Assembly: GCA_003131945.1 (NCBI GenBank)
Contig: PKWD01000406.1
Location: forward strand, 4,174 to 18,179
Reading direction: 5' to 3'
Source of the DNA: Acidimicrobiaceae bacterium
Lineage (GTDB): Bacteria > Actinomycetota > Acidimicrobiia > Acidimicrobiales > UBA8190
DNA length: 14,006 bases
Position 1 is the stretch's first letter. Each line of letters starts with the position of its first letter. Position numbers and translations under genes: made by a program. This document shows, in pieces, positions 6,874 to 14,006 of the stretch. The notes beneath the pieces are model-generated. The model saw only the letters and a list, made by a program, of their open reading frames with translations. It had not been told where the DNA came from and did no database searches.

Positions 6874-9800
6874 GTGTCGCCGGCGACGTCGTGGCTGCTC
6901 CACCTGGTGCTGGCCGGGGTGGCCTTCATCCCCCAGCTGCTGGCCCAACCGGGGATCGTCGACTCGGACACGAAGAGCTACCTCTATCTCGACACCGGGC
7001 GCTTCCTCCGGCAGTCGGCCTCGATGTGGGACCCGACCAACGGGCTCGGGACGGTCACCCACGAGCAGATCGGCTACCTGTGGCCGATGGGGCCCTTCTT
7101 CTGGGCCGTCCACGGGCTGGGCCTGCCGTTGTGGGTGGGGGAACGGCTGTGGGTGGGGGCCATCCTCTTCATGGCCGGCACCGGCGTGCTGGCGCTGTGC
7201 CGGACCATGGGGGTCCACGGCCCGGGCCGACTGGTGGCCGCCTTCGCCTTCATGCTCTCGCCCTACTTCCTGCAGTACGTCGGGCGGATCTCGGTCATCC
7301 TGCTGCCCTACGCGGCGCTGCCCTGGCTGATCGCCCTGGCGGCCCGGTCGGTGCGCACCCGGGGATGGCGGTTCCCGGCCCTGTTCGCCCTGGTGTGGCT
7401 GAGCGTGAGCTCCATCAACGCCAGCTCGGCCATCTACGCGGGGCTGGCCCCGGCGTTGTGGCTCCCCTACGCGGTGCTCGTCACCAAGGAGGCCCGCTGG
7501 CGCGACGCCTGGGCGGCGGCCTGGCGGATCGCCGTGTTGGTGGTGCTGGTGTCGTTGTGGTGGGTGGCCGCCCTGGCCGTCGAGGGGGGCTACGGGCTGA
7601 ACATCCTCAAGTACACCGAGACGGTCCAGACGGTGGCGGCCACCTCGCTCGCCTCCGAGGTCCTGCGGGGCCTCGGCTACTGGTACTTCTACGACGGCGA
7701 CGAGCTCGGCCAGTGGGTGTCGACCTCGATCCAGTTCACCCAGCAGCTCTGGCTCGTGGCGCTGAGCTTCGCCGTTCCTCTCATGGCCTTCATCGGGGCC
7801 GTGGTCGTGCGCTGGCGGGCCCGGGCCTACTTCGTCCTCCTCGTCTTCATCGGGATGGTGCTGGCCGTGGGGGCTCACCCTTATGTCTCGGGGTCCTTCG
7901 TGTCCCGGGCCATCAAGACCTTCATGACCCGCACCGAAGCGGGCCTGGCCCTGCGCTCGACCGACCGGGCCACGCCGACGGTGATCCTCGGTCTGGCCAT
8001 GCTCCTCGGGGCCGGGATCACGGCGCTGTACCGCAAGGGCCGGATCGCCGGCATCGTGGTGGCCCTGGCCGCCATCGGCGTCATCGTGGCCGCCGACCCG
8101 CCGGTGTTCAACGGGACGACGGTGGCCGACCACTTCACCCAGCCCTCTCCCCTGCCCTCCTACGTGACCGAGACGGCCAAGGCCTTGAACGCCGTGCACC
8201 AGAGCACCCGGGTGCTGGCCATCCCGGGGGAGAACTTCGCCGCCTACCGCTACGGCGACGTCATCGACCCGGTGTGGCCGGGCCTGCTGACCCGGCCCTT
8301 CGTCACCCGGGAGCAACAGGCCCTCGGATCGCTGGCCTCCTACGACCTGCTCTACGGGCTCGACAACCCGATGCAGAACGGCATCGTCGAGCCGAACGCC
8401 ATTGCGCCCCTGGCCCGGCTGATGAGCGCCGGCGACGTCCTCGTCCAGAACGACCTGGCCTACGAGCGCTACAACTCACCGCGCCCGCTGGCCGTGGCGT
8501 CGGCCCTCACCCCCACGCCGCCGGGCCTGTCGGCCCCGGTGGGCTACGGGGCGCCGCGGCCGAACATCTCCCAGATCCCGGTCACCGACGAGGAGGCCCT
8601 GGCCACATCGCCCGACCAGGCCTGGCCGGCGCCCGAGCAGGTCATGGCCGTGACCGATCCCCGACCCATCGTCAGGGGGGAATCGACGACCGGGGAGATG
8701 GTGGTCGACGGCGACGGGGTGGGCCTTGACGAGGCGGCCTCGGCCGGCTTGTTGAACACGGACTCGACCATCCTCTACGCCGGCACCCTCGACACCCACC
8801 CCAAGGCCAAGGCCCAGGCCTTGAACAGCAACTCCACCTTCGTCCTCACCGACAGCAATCGCAAGACGGCCTTCCGGTGGAACACGATCCTGGGCAACGC
8901 CGGGGCCACCCTGACGAAGGCCCAGCCGCAGCCGACCGACCCGAACAACGCGCCGCTCGACCTCTTCCCGGGCACGCCGGCCGACGCCCAGACCACGGTG
9001 TCGCTACAGGGGGTGGACGCCATCACAGCCTCCTCCTACGGAAACGTCGACGACTACCTGCCCGAGGACCGGCCCACCCAGGCCCTCGACGGCAACCTGG
9101 ACACGGCCTGGGAGACCGGGGCCTTCACGGTGCCGGTCCACCAGTGGTGGCAGGTGCGGCTCACCGATCCTCTGTCCACCGACCACGTCACCCTCGTCCA
9201 GCCGGTGTCGGGGGTCAACAACCAGTGGATCACCAAGGTGACCCTGACCTTCGATGGCCACTCCCCGGTGACCGTGGCCCTCGGGCCCTCGTCTCGGGTG
9301 GCCGGCGGCCAGGAGGTGACCTTCCCGGCCCGCACCTTCCAGACCCTGCGGGTCACCATCGACACCACCAACCTGGTGGGGGCCAGCCCGACGGTGATCC
9401 AGAACGCCTCGCCGGTGGGCCTGGCCGAGGTCGAGGTGGGTGGGGCCCAGGAGCAGGAGATCGTGGATATGCCGAGCGATCTTCTGACGTCGGCCGGGGC
9501 CGGATCGCAGTTCCACCGGTTGGCCATCGTCATGGCCCGGGAGCGGGTGGCCCCGATCCCGCCCCGCTCCGACCTCGAGCCCACCCTCAGCCGGGAGTTC
9601 ACCCTGCCGACGACCAGGAGCTTCACCCTGACCGGCACGGCCACCGTCAGCACGCTCATCCCCGACGCCACCATCGACACCCTGGTGGGCCGGCCCGGGG
9701 CCACCGGCAGCGGCGTCGTCGCCTACTCCGTCGGACGGCTTCCCGGTGACCTCCACGACACGGCCTCGGCCGCTCTCGACGGCAACCCGCAGACCATGTG

Positions 9801-11421
9801 GTCCCCGGGATTCGGTCCCCAGGTGGGTGAGTGGATACAGGTCCATGTGCCGAGGCCGATCACCTTCAACCACCTCGATCTGCAGGTGGTGGCCGACGGT
9901 CACCACTCGGTTCCCACCAGCCTGACCATCTCGACCGAGAACGGTTCGGACAAGGTCACCCTCCCGCCCATCACCGACGGGCGCCGCCAGGACTCGACGG
10001 TGACGGTGCCCATCAGCTTCCCCACCCTCACCGGCCAGCAGATCCAGGTGACCTTCACCGGGGTCCGGGCCGAGACGACCAAGAACTACTACTCCCACGC
10101 CCAGATCACCCTCCCCATCGGGATCGCCGAGCTCGGCCTCCCCGGGGTCGACACCACGGCGCCGCCGGCGGCCATGCCCGGGAACTGCCAGTCGAACCTC
10201 CTCACCATCGACGGCCGGCCCGTCTCGCTGCGGGTCACCGGCTCCACCGCCGACGCCCTGGACGGAAAGACACTGACCGTGCAGGCCTGCGGGGCCGACG
10301 CCGGCGGCATCACCCTGGGCCCCGGCCAACACGTGATCCAGAGCGCCTCGGGCCATGTCACCGGCTTCGACATCGACCAGCTGGTGCTCGACTCGGCCGC
10401 CGGCGGGGGGCCCGAGCCGGAGACGGCCGGGGCACCGCTGCCCGCTCCCGCTCCGGGTCCGGCGCCCACCGTCCATCTGCTCAGCCAGACGGCCACCTCG
10501 TTCCATCTCAAGGTGACCGGGCTGACGGGGGCCGGAGCGGGCACCCCGTTCTGGCTCACCCTGGGCGAGAGTGTGAACAAGGGCTGGCAGGCCACCACGG
10601 CCGGGGGCAGGAGCCTCGGACCGGGAACCCTGGTGGACGGGTTCGCCAACGGCTGGATGGTCGATCCGGCCGCCCTCGGTGCCGCCGTCCAGGACGGATC
10701 CCTCGACGTCACCCTCACCTGGCTGCCCCAGAAACACGTGAACGACGCCCTGGTGATCTCGGCCCTGGCCGCTGTGCTCTGTCTCTTGCTGGCCGCGCTG
10801 CCGAACCGCTGGCGTCGCCGCATCTTTTTCCGGCGACGCCGGCGAGGCGCCCACGAGGTCGTCGGGTTCCGCGGGTCGGACCCAGCGGGTGGGATCCGGC
10901 GGCATGCCCTCGGGGGCGTCGTGGCCGGCGTGCGCGACGACCCTCCGGAGCTCGGCTCACCGCTGTCGGCCGCCGGTCGGCGCCCGCCGTGGTGGGCCTT
11001 CCTGGTGGCGCCGCTTCTGTCCGGGGGCATCGCCGCCGGGGTGCTCGTCCGACCGAAGATCGGCCTCGCCGTGGCGGCGTCGGTCCTCGTCATCCTCATC
11101 GTCCGTCACCTGCGGGCCTTGCTGTCGCTCACCGCACTGGGCCTGATAGCGGCCACGACCGTCTACACGGTCAACCACCAGTCGGCCTTCCACTTCCCCG
11201 CCGGCGGCTGGCCCATCAACTTCGAACCGGCCAGCCTCCTGGCCTGGACGGCGGTCGTGCTCCTGGCGGCCGACGCCATCGTCGAGGTGGCCCGCGGCGC
11301 GTCGTTGACGCCGACTCCACCCGATCAGGATCAGGGAGGCGACAGCACGAGCCCGGTCCCCGAAACCAACGACAGCGAACCCGACGACAGCGATGCCGTG
11401 AGGGCTCAGGATTCGGGCTGA
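6874..11421 (+). CDS. AftD/DUF3367-like alpha-(1->3)-arabinofuranosyltransferase family protein
   Basis: The frame is open from 6625, but its first 80 codons are foreign (junction and macro slice). GTG 6874 is the first sensible start, giving about 1,515 residues, close to mycobacterial AftD (about 1,400). Residues 1-410 form a multi-pass GT-C membrane domain with an early acidic loop GIVDSDTK (D30, D32), where GT-C enzymes keep their catalytic Asp, and [14 protein letters not shown]. The exported part holds two discoidin/F5-8C-like modules, at about 730-860 ([14 protein letters not shown]) and 950-1090 ([14 protein letters not shown]). A C-terminal membrane anchor follows (1290-1310, then an Arg-rich stretch), then a hydrophobic block at 1373-1433 and an acidic tail. 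In mycobacteria AftD adds arabinofuranose to arabinogalactan and lipoarabinomannan from a polyprenyl donor. Here the acceptor is unknown. The end overlaps the converging nucleotidyltransferase gene by 16 bases. Confidence 0.82.
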   Translation: MSPATSWLLHLVLAGVAFIPQLLAQPGIVDSDTKSYLYLDTGRFLRQSASMWDPTNGLGTVTHEQIGYLWPMGPFFWAVHGLGLPLWVGERLWVGAILFMAGTGVLALCRTMGVHGPGRLVAAFAFMLSPYFLQYVGRISVILLPYAALPWLIALAARSVRTRGWRFPALFALVWLSVSSINASSAIYAGLAPALWLPYAVLVTKEARWRDAWAAAWRIAVLVVLVSLWWVAALAVEGGYGLNILKYTETVQTVAATSLASEVLRGLGYWYFYDGDELGQWVSTSIQFTQQLWLVALSFAVPLMAFIGAVVVRWRARAYFVLLVFIGMVLAVGAHPYVSGSFVSRAIKTFMTRTEAGLALRSTDRATPTVILGLAMLLGAGITALYRKGRIAGIVVALAAIGVIVAADPPVFNGTTVADHFTQPSPLPSYVTETAKALNAVHQSTRVLAIPGENFAAYRYGDVIDPVWPGLLTRPFVTREQQALGSLASYDLLYGLDNPMQNGIVEPNAIAPLARLMSAGDVLVQNDLAYERYNSPRPLAVASALTPTPPGLSAPVGYGAPRPNISQIPVTDEEALATSPDQAWPAPEQVMAVTDPRPIVRGESTTGEMVVDGDGVGLDEAASAGLLNTDSTILYAGTLDTHPKAKAQALNSNSTFVLTDSNRKTAFRWNTILGNAGATLTKAQPQPTDPNNAPLDLFPGTPADAQTTVSLQGVDAITASSYGNVDDYLPEDRPTQALDGNLDTAWETGAFTVPVHQWWQVRLTDPLSTDHVTLVQPVSGVNNQWITKVTLTFDGHSPVTVALGPSSRVAGGQEVTFPARTFQTLRVTIDTTNLVGASPTVIQNASPVGLAEVEVGGAQEQEIVDMPSDLLTSAGAGSQFHRLAIVMARERVAPIPPRSDLEPTLSREFTLPTTRSFTLTGTATVSTLIPDATIDTLVGRPGATGSGVVAYSVGRLPGDLHDTASAALDGNPQTMWSPGFGPQVGEWIQVHVPRPITFNHLDLQVVADGHHSVPTSLTISTENGSDKVTLPPITDGRRQDSTVTVPISFPTLTGQQIQVTFTGVRAETTKNYYSHAQITLPIGIAELGLPGVDTTAPPAAMPGNCQSNLLTIDGRPVSLRVTGSTADALDGKTLTVQACGADAGGITLGPGQHVIQSASGHVTGFDIDQLVLDSAAGGGPEPETAGAPLPAPAPGPAPTVHLLSQTATSFHLKVTGLTGAGAGTPFWLTLGESVNKGWQATTAGGRSLGPGTLVDGFANGWMVDPAALGAAVQDGSLDVTLTWLPQKHVNDALVISALAAVLCLLLAALPNRWRRRIFFRRRRRGAHEVVGFRGSDPAGGIRRHALGGVVAGVRDDPPELGSPLSAAGRRPPWWAFLVAPLLSGGIAAGVLVRPKIGLAVAASVLVILIVRHLRALLSLTALGLIAATTVYTVNHQSAFHFPAGGWPINFEPASLLAWTAVVLLAADAIVEVARGASLTPTPPDQDQGGDSTSPVPETNDSEPDDSDAVRAQDSG

Positions 11422-11932
11422 CCCAAGGCGAACCGGATCATGGGGAGAGCCCTGTCCGGCCATGGGTCTTCGGGAAAGAACTCAACGTAGAGCGAGGTCG
11501 CTTCCGCTACGGATGTGACGCCGCACTCGTTCAACAGGAACTTGAGATCGACCTCATCGCGGCGGTCCCGGCTGGCCCTTATTTTCATCGCCAACATTGC
11601 TCGAGCATCAGCGGTAAGGGCGCGCCGCAAGTCAGTTTGCGCGAATCTCCCCCGGTCTGCGCTTCCCCCGACCGGAGGGGCCCCCTCCCTCTCAGAGTGC
11701 TGTCGTTCAGCCACTGGGAGTTCAAGCCCCGTCGCCGGCCGACGACGGCCGCGACCTCCAGGACATTCTCCGCCGGGTACACGCCACCGTCGACGTCATC
11801 GGTCATCTCACGGCTGGCGAAGTCCAAAACCATGACGGCGCCGCCGACGATATAGAGACGCGCGCTGATACCTTGCTTCTCGAGTTCCAGGCCCAGTTCC
11901 TCGAGGGCTCCGACCATCTCGGCCCGGTCCAC
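11406..11932 (-). pseudogene. DUF6036/AbiEii-like nucleotidyltransferase (toxin-like), broken by a frameshift
   Basis: GTG 11932 lies two bases after the XRE stop. The first frame gives a short helix, then RLYIVGGAVMVL and TDDVDGG. This is the nucleotidyltransferase signature GG-x-DxD (G30, G31, D46, D48), followed by GLNSQWLNDS. After that the frame loses the family pattern, while the neighbouring frame takes it up with ADARAMLAMKIRASRDRRDEVDLKFLL and ends at TGA 11406. The switch, equivalent to one missing base, falls near 11,681-11,690, where the minus strand has GGGAGGGGG. Joined, the product would be about 175 residues, normal for the family. Such proteins pair with XRE-type regulators as toxin-antitoxin or abortive-infection-like modules, where the enzyme is thought to modify an RNA or protein target. 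A sequencing error, a real mutation or -1 ribosomal slippage could each explain the break. Confidence 0.75.
11681..11690 (-). other. Probable frameshift site in the nucleotidyltransferase gene
   Basis: The plus strand reads CCCCCTCCCT here, so the coding strand has a run of five G after AGGGA. Upstream of it the nucleotidyltransferase signature (VGGA, DDVD, WLND) lies in one frame; downstream the matching MLAMK and DEVDLKFLL lie in the frame one base back. A lost G in the run is the simplest cause. Confidence 0.6.
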
Positions 11933-11934
11933 CG

Positions 11935-12537
11935 TCAGACACTCTCCAACTCGGCCTCTGCGGCGAGGACTCTGTGCCGGACAAATGCGGCCGGGGCCGT
12001 CTCGAGCTCCCACTGGTGAAGAGCAGGGTTCTCCGAGAGATACCAAAACGGCTTCACGAACCGACCTGGGTCATCGGTCCAACGAGGCGGTACGACATCC
12101 TTGCGTGCACATTCATCCTCGACGACGGCGGCCACGAACGCATCCCAAGAAGTGAAGCCGGTCTCGGTCGCGGGCACACTGATCAGACGGTCGATCCCAT
12201 CCGGCTCGCAGCGACGAAGCGCGTCCCGAAAGTCGAGCACCGCACGAAGTGCGCCATCGACTCGAACGGACTCCGAGGCGGTACCCGGCTCGGGACGCAA
12301 CCGGTCGGCGATTCTCAGGGATGTGGCGACGGCGCTGTGTCGATCGAGCGGCACCAGCCGAATCTCGAGGGCTCGTCCGGTTGCTTCAGCGAACTTGCTC
12401 AGGAGAGTCAGGCTCGGCTCTCGACGACCACGCTCGATCTCAGAGATGGTCGGCTGCGGCACATCGGCCAGACGGGCCAGTGCATGTTGAGACAGCTTCT
12501 CGTTTCGCCGCAGATCTCGTAACAACCGGCTCGCCAC
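11935..12537 (-). CDS. XRE-family HTH regulator, antitoxin-like partner of the nucleotidyltransferase
   Basis: The start chosen is GTG 12537, which has GGAGGG seven bases upstream. ATG 12552 (five codons more) has GGAGG only one base away and is the alternative. The product is about 200 residues. Residues about 5-60 are a standard XRE helix-turn-helix (LLRDLRRNEKLSQHALARLA, then QPTISEIERGRREPSLTLLSKFAEATG). The C-terminal half (SWDAFVAAVVED, PPRWTDDPGRFVKPFWYLSE, PAAFVRHRVL) resembles the extension of regulators that precede DUF6036/AbiEii-like nucleotidyltransferase genes. The two-base gap to that gene indicates one operon. By analogy it would neutralise the enzyme and repress its own promoter; the palindrome just upstream is a natural binding site. 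GC content is somewhat lower than in the flanking genes, which hints at horizontal acquisition. Confidence 0.8.
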   Translation of the reverse strand: MASRLLRDLRRNEKLSQHALARLADVPQPTISEIERGRREPSLTLLSKFAEATGRALEIRLVPLDRHSAVATSLRIADRLRPEPGTASESVRVDGALRAVLDFRDALRRCEPDGIDRLISVPATETGFTSWDAFVAAVVEDECARKDVVPPRWTDDPGRFVKPFWYLSENPALHQWELETAPAAFVRHRVLAAEAELESV

Positions 12538-12558
12538 CCATTTACCCTCCATACCTCC

Positions 12559-12580
12559 GTGATATGTAATTACGTATCAC
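12559..12580. promoter_or_regulatory. Near-perfect 22-bp palindrome, likely operator of the XRE regulator
   Basis: The arms are GTGATA (12559-12564) and TATCAC (12575-12580), around the self-complementary core GTAATTAC (12566-12573). Only the pair 12565/12574 (T opposite G) breaks symmetry. The site is strikingly A/T-rich in very GC-rich DNA and ends six bases before ATG 12552 of the XRE gene. It also sits 43 bases upstream of the first possible start of the rightward repeat-protein gene. Position and symmetry fit a homodimeric XRE protein repressing its own promoter. The A/T-rich core could overlap the -10 region. Confidence 0.7.
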
Positions 12581-12626
12581 TCACGTGTCATTCTTTGGCT
12601 TTCGGGCACGGGCATAGCCTCCGTTG

Positions 12627-14006
12627 GTGAGAATTCGTCGGTGGAGCCCCTGGGCTTCGGTCGGACTGCTGATGGTTCTCACCTTGGCCAGCGCCGCCTG
12701 GTCGGTCGCCACGGCGCCGAAGGACGGACCACGCCAGGCCACGGCCTCCCTTCTGACCCCGGTGGCAGGGCTCGAGCCGGAAACGTCTGTTCCCTCGTCT
12801 TCGACCACGTCGCCCGAGCCCCTGCCGCCGCTCGGCGTGAGCGACGCCTCTTGGTCGACCAGTGCGTCCTACCGGGCGGCGCCCCGGCTGGCTGCCATCT
12901 CCTGTCCGTCGGCCACGGTCTGTTTCGCGGCCGGGACGAACAGCTCCCAGGGTGGGGACATCCTGTCGACCACCGACGCCGGGGCGCTCTGGAAAGAGGA
13001 GATTCTCCCGGCCGGTTCCGGTGGCGTCACCGGCATCTCGTGCCCGTCGCCCTCGCTCTGCTTCGCCACCGACGGCAATGCCGTCCTCACCACCACCGAC
13101 GCCGGGACGAGTTGGACAGCCCGACCCGTCGCCCCGGCGTCCGGTCTCCTGGCCGCCATCGCCTGCCCGTCGCCGACTACCTGCGACGCCGTCGGTCAGA
13201 ACAAGACGGGCGACGCCCTCATCATGGGGACCACCGATGGGGGAACGACATGGACGGGCCTGACGGTGCCGTCGATGGCGGTCGTGACGTTGGGCGGGGG
13301 CTACTCCGAATTGACCGGCGTCAGTTGTCCGACCGTGACCACCTGTCTGGCCCTCAACGACGGCGCCCAGTACCTGGACACGACCGATGGCGGTCGCACC
13401 TGGACGCCACAACCGATGACGGGCGCCGGCGGATACGGCCAGGCCGTCGCCTGTCCGTCGACCACCATGTGCGTGACCGTCGGCGAATCGGGCATCCTTC
13501 TCACCACCGACGCCGGGAGCACCTGGACGGCCCAGATGAGCTTCGGCAATCTCTACGGCGTGGCCTGCCCGTCGACGACCGAGTGCTTCGCCGCCGGGGC
13601 CACCGGTCAGAACGACGAGACCGGTGGCGGCGAGATCGTGACCACCACCGACGGAGGGAGCAGCTGGCGGGCCCAGACCGAGACCCCGTGGTACGGAGGC
13701 CTCGTCGACATCGCCTGCCCAACGACGTCGACCTGCTTCGCCGGCGACAACGACACCCCGACATACGGGAACTCAGCCGGGAACATCATCGCCACCACCG
13801 ACGCCGGCGAAAGCTGGAGGACCGAGGCCCTGCCCACCAGTGTCGGCCAACCCGGCGCCATCTCCTGTCCGTCGGTCGCCACCTGTTACGCCACCGCCGG
13901 CAACACCGTTCTGCTCACGACCGACGGTGCCGCCACCTGGCGTCTCGGGCACCTGCCGACCGACGGCACCGGCGCCAACGACATCGCCTGTCCCTCGACC
14001 ACGACC
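12627..14006 (+). CDS. Exported beta-propeller-like protein with CPSxxxC repeats (partial at 3' end)
   Basis: The frame is open from just after a TAG at 12615-12617 to the window edge, 460 codons. Possible starts are TTG 12624, GTG 12627 and ATG 12672; GTG 12627 is preferred because it leaves a positively charged VRIRRW end before a hydrophobic helix (ASVGLLMVLTLASAAWSVA). That helix is a signal peptide or anchor. A Ser/Thr/Pro-rich linker follows to about residue 85. Then come eight complete repeats of about 30-45 residues and the start of a ninth, each with a C-P-[ST]-x-x-x-C pair and a TTDGGxxW or TTDAGxxW motif. This is the BNR/sialidase/YCF48-like propeller blade pattern, found in many exported actinobacterial proteins. 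The two cysteines of each blade could form a disulfide outside the cell. No catalytic sialidase residues are evident, so a binding or structural role is more likely. Confidence 0.8.
   Translation, partial: MRIRRWSPWASVGLLMVLTLASAAWSVATAPKDGPRQATASLLTPVAGLEPETSVPSSSTTSPEPLPPLGVSDASWSTSASYRAAPRLAAISCPSATVCFAAGTNSSQGGDILSTTDAGALWKEEILPAGSGGVTGISCPSPSLCFATDGNAVLTTTDAGTSWTARPVAPASGLLAAIACPSPTTCDAVGQNKTGDALIMGTTDGGTTWTGLTVPSMAVVTLGGGYSELTGVSCPTVTTCLALNDGAQYLDTTDGGRTWTPQPMTGAGGYGQAVACPSTTMCVTVGESGILLTTDAGSTWTAQMSFGNLYGVACPSTTECFAAGATGQNDETGGGEIVTTTDGGSSWRAQTETPWYGGLVDIACPTTSTCFAGDNDTPTYGNSAGNIIATTDAGESWRTEALPTSVGQPGAISCPSVATCYATAGNTVLLTTDGAATWRLGHLPTDGTGANDIACPSTTT
12888..14006 (+). repeat. Tandem degenerate coding repeats (propeller blades, about 90-135 bp each)
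   Basis: Each unit encodes an [AGD]-[IV]-[AS]-C-P-[ST]-x-x-x-C opening and a TTD[AG]G-x-[ST]-W closing. Units start near 12,891, 13,023, 13,152, 13,317, 13,443, 13,554, 13,707, 13,854 and 13,977; the last is cut by the window edge. The TGYCCGTCG word for C-P-S recurs, showing the repeats are related at the DNA level, while spacer lengths differ. Confidence 0.75.

Noticed and set aside
6715..8316. 533-residue open frame on the minus strand opposite the AftD-like gene
   Set aside because: It is rich in Gly, His, Arg, Pro and Asp in the way typical of the antisense of GC-rich membrane-protein genes, and has no recognisable domain. The plus-strand gene is clearly real.
6597..8729. 710-residue plus-strand open frame, and another plus-strand frame at 9831-11855, overlapping the AftD-like gene
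   Set aside because: Both are Arg/Pro/Gly-rich alternative frames of a high-GC gene with no conserved motif.
9004..10905. 633-residue open frame on the minus strand
   Set aside because: Low-complexity composition (Gly, Arg, His, Asp, Pro) and exact opposition to the discoidin-like modules mark it as a shadow of the real gene.
12588..13412. Minus-strand open frames opposite the repeat protein, some with repeating motifs such as PASVV
   Set aside because: The repetition simply mirrors the plus-strand CPSxxxC/TTDGG repeats; no start signal or domain is visible.
12888..14006. CRISPR-like array because of recurring short words
   Set aside because: Units are degenerate, of unequal length, in frame and coding; there are no identical direct repeats with unique spacers.

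Overview
The window reads as two, possibly three, pieces of actinobacterial DNA joined near position 6,660-6,880. The left part (1 to about 6,660) has moderate GC, by eye in the upper fifties percent. The right part (about 6,850 to 14,006) is much richer in GC, by eye around 70% in the large gene. Both sides carry proteins of the kind common in high-GC Gram-positive bacteria, and the cysteine-rich 'CPSxxxC' repeat protein and the AftD-like glycosyltransferase suggest uncultured Acidimicrobiia-type actinobacteria. That placement is an inference, and no marker gene is present.

Left part. It opens with the 3' end of an ECF sigma factor gene of the type with a C-terminal TPR-like region (1-204). 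Next comes a secreted EXORDIUM/Phi-1-like protein with an HEIIE motif and two C-terminal putative Ig modules (333-1976). Facing these is a leftward operon of six overlapping or abutting genes: a truncated FAH-family protein (HpaG-like), an aldehyde dehydrogenase (HpaE-like), a LigB-type extradiol dioxygenase (HpaD-like), an acetoacetate-decarboxylase-family protein, a MarR regulator and a Nudix-fold protein with a damaged Nudix box. The G-E-D order and the dioxygenase signatures point to meta-cleavage of homoprotocatechuate (3,4-dihydroxyphenylacetate) or a close catechol. The dioxygenase would open the ring, the dehydrogenase would oxidise the semialdehyde, and the FAH protein would decarboxylate/isomerise the product. 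The MarR protein is the likely effector-responsive regulator. The operon promoter should lie upstream of the FAH gene and is lost at the junction.

Junction. The FAH gene loses its N-terminal half exactly where a 5'- and 3'-truncated macro-domain (YmdB-like) fragment begins on the opposite strand. The two codings share about 20-30 bp of GGC-rich sequence. The macro fragment then runs in frame into the AftD-like gene. This pattern is what an assembly or amplification chimera looks like, though a real rearrangement is not excluded.

Right part. It holds a roughly 1,515-residue AftD/DUF3367-like arabinofuranosyltransferase with two discoidin-like modules (6874-11421). Converging on it is a two-gene toxin-antitoxin-like module: an XRE regulator and a DUF6036/AbiEii-like nucleotidyltransferase broken by a frameshift at a G-run. 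A near-perfect 22-bp palindrome upstream of the XRE gene is a strong operator candidate. Diverging from it is a secreted beta-propeller-like repeat protein that runs off the right edge. No tRNA, rRNA, CRISPR array, insertion sequence or gene-free stretch longer than 300 bases was seen.
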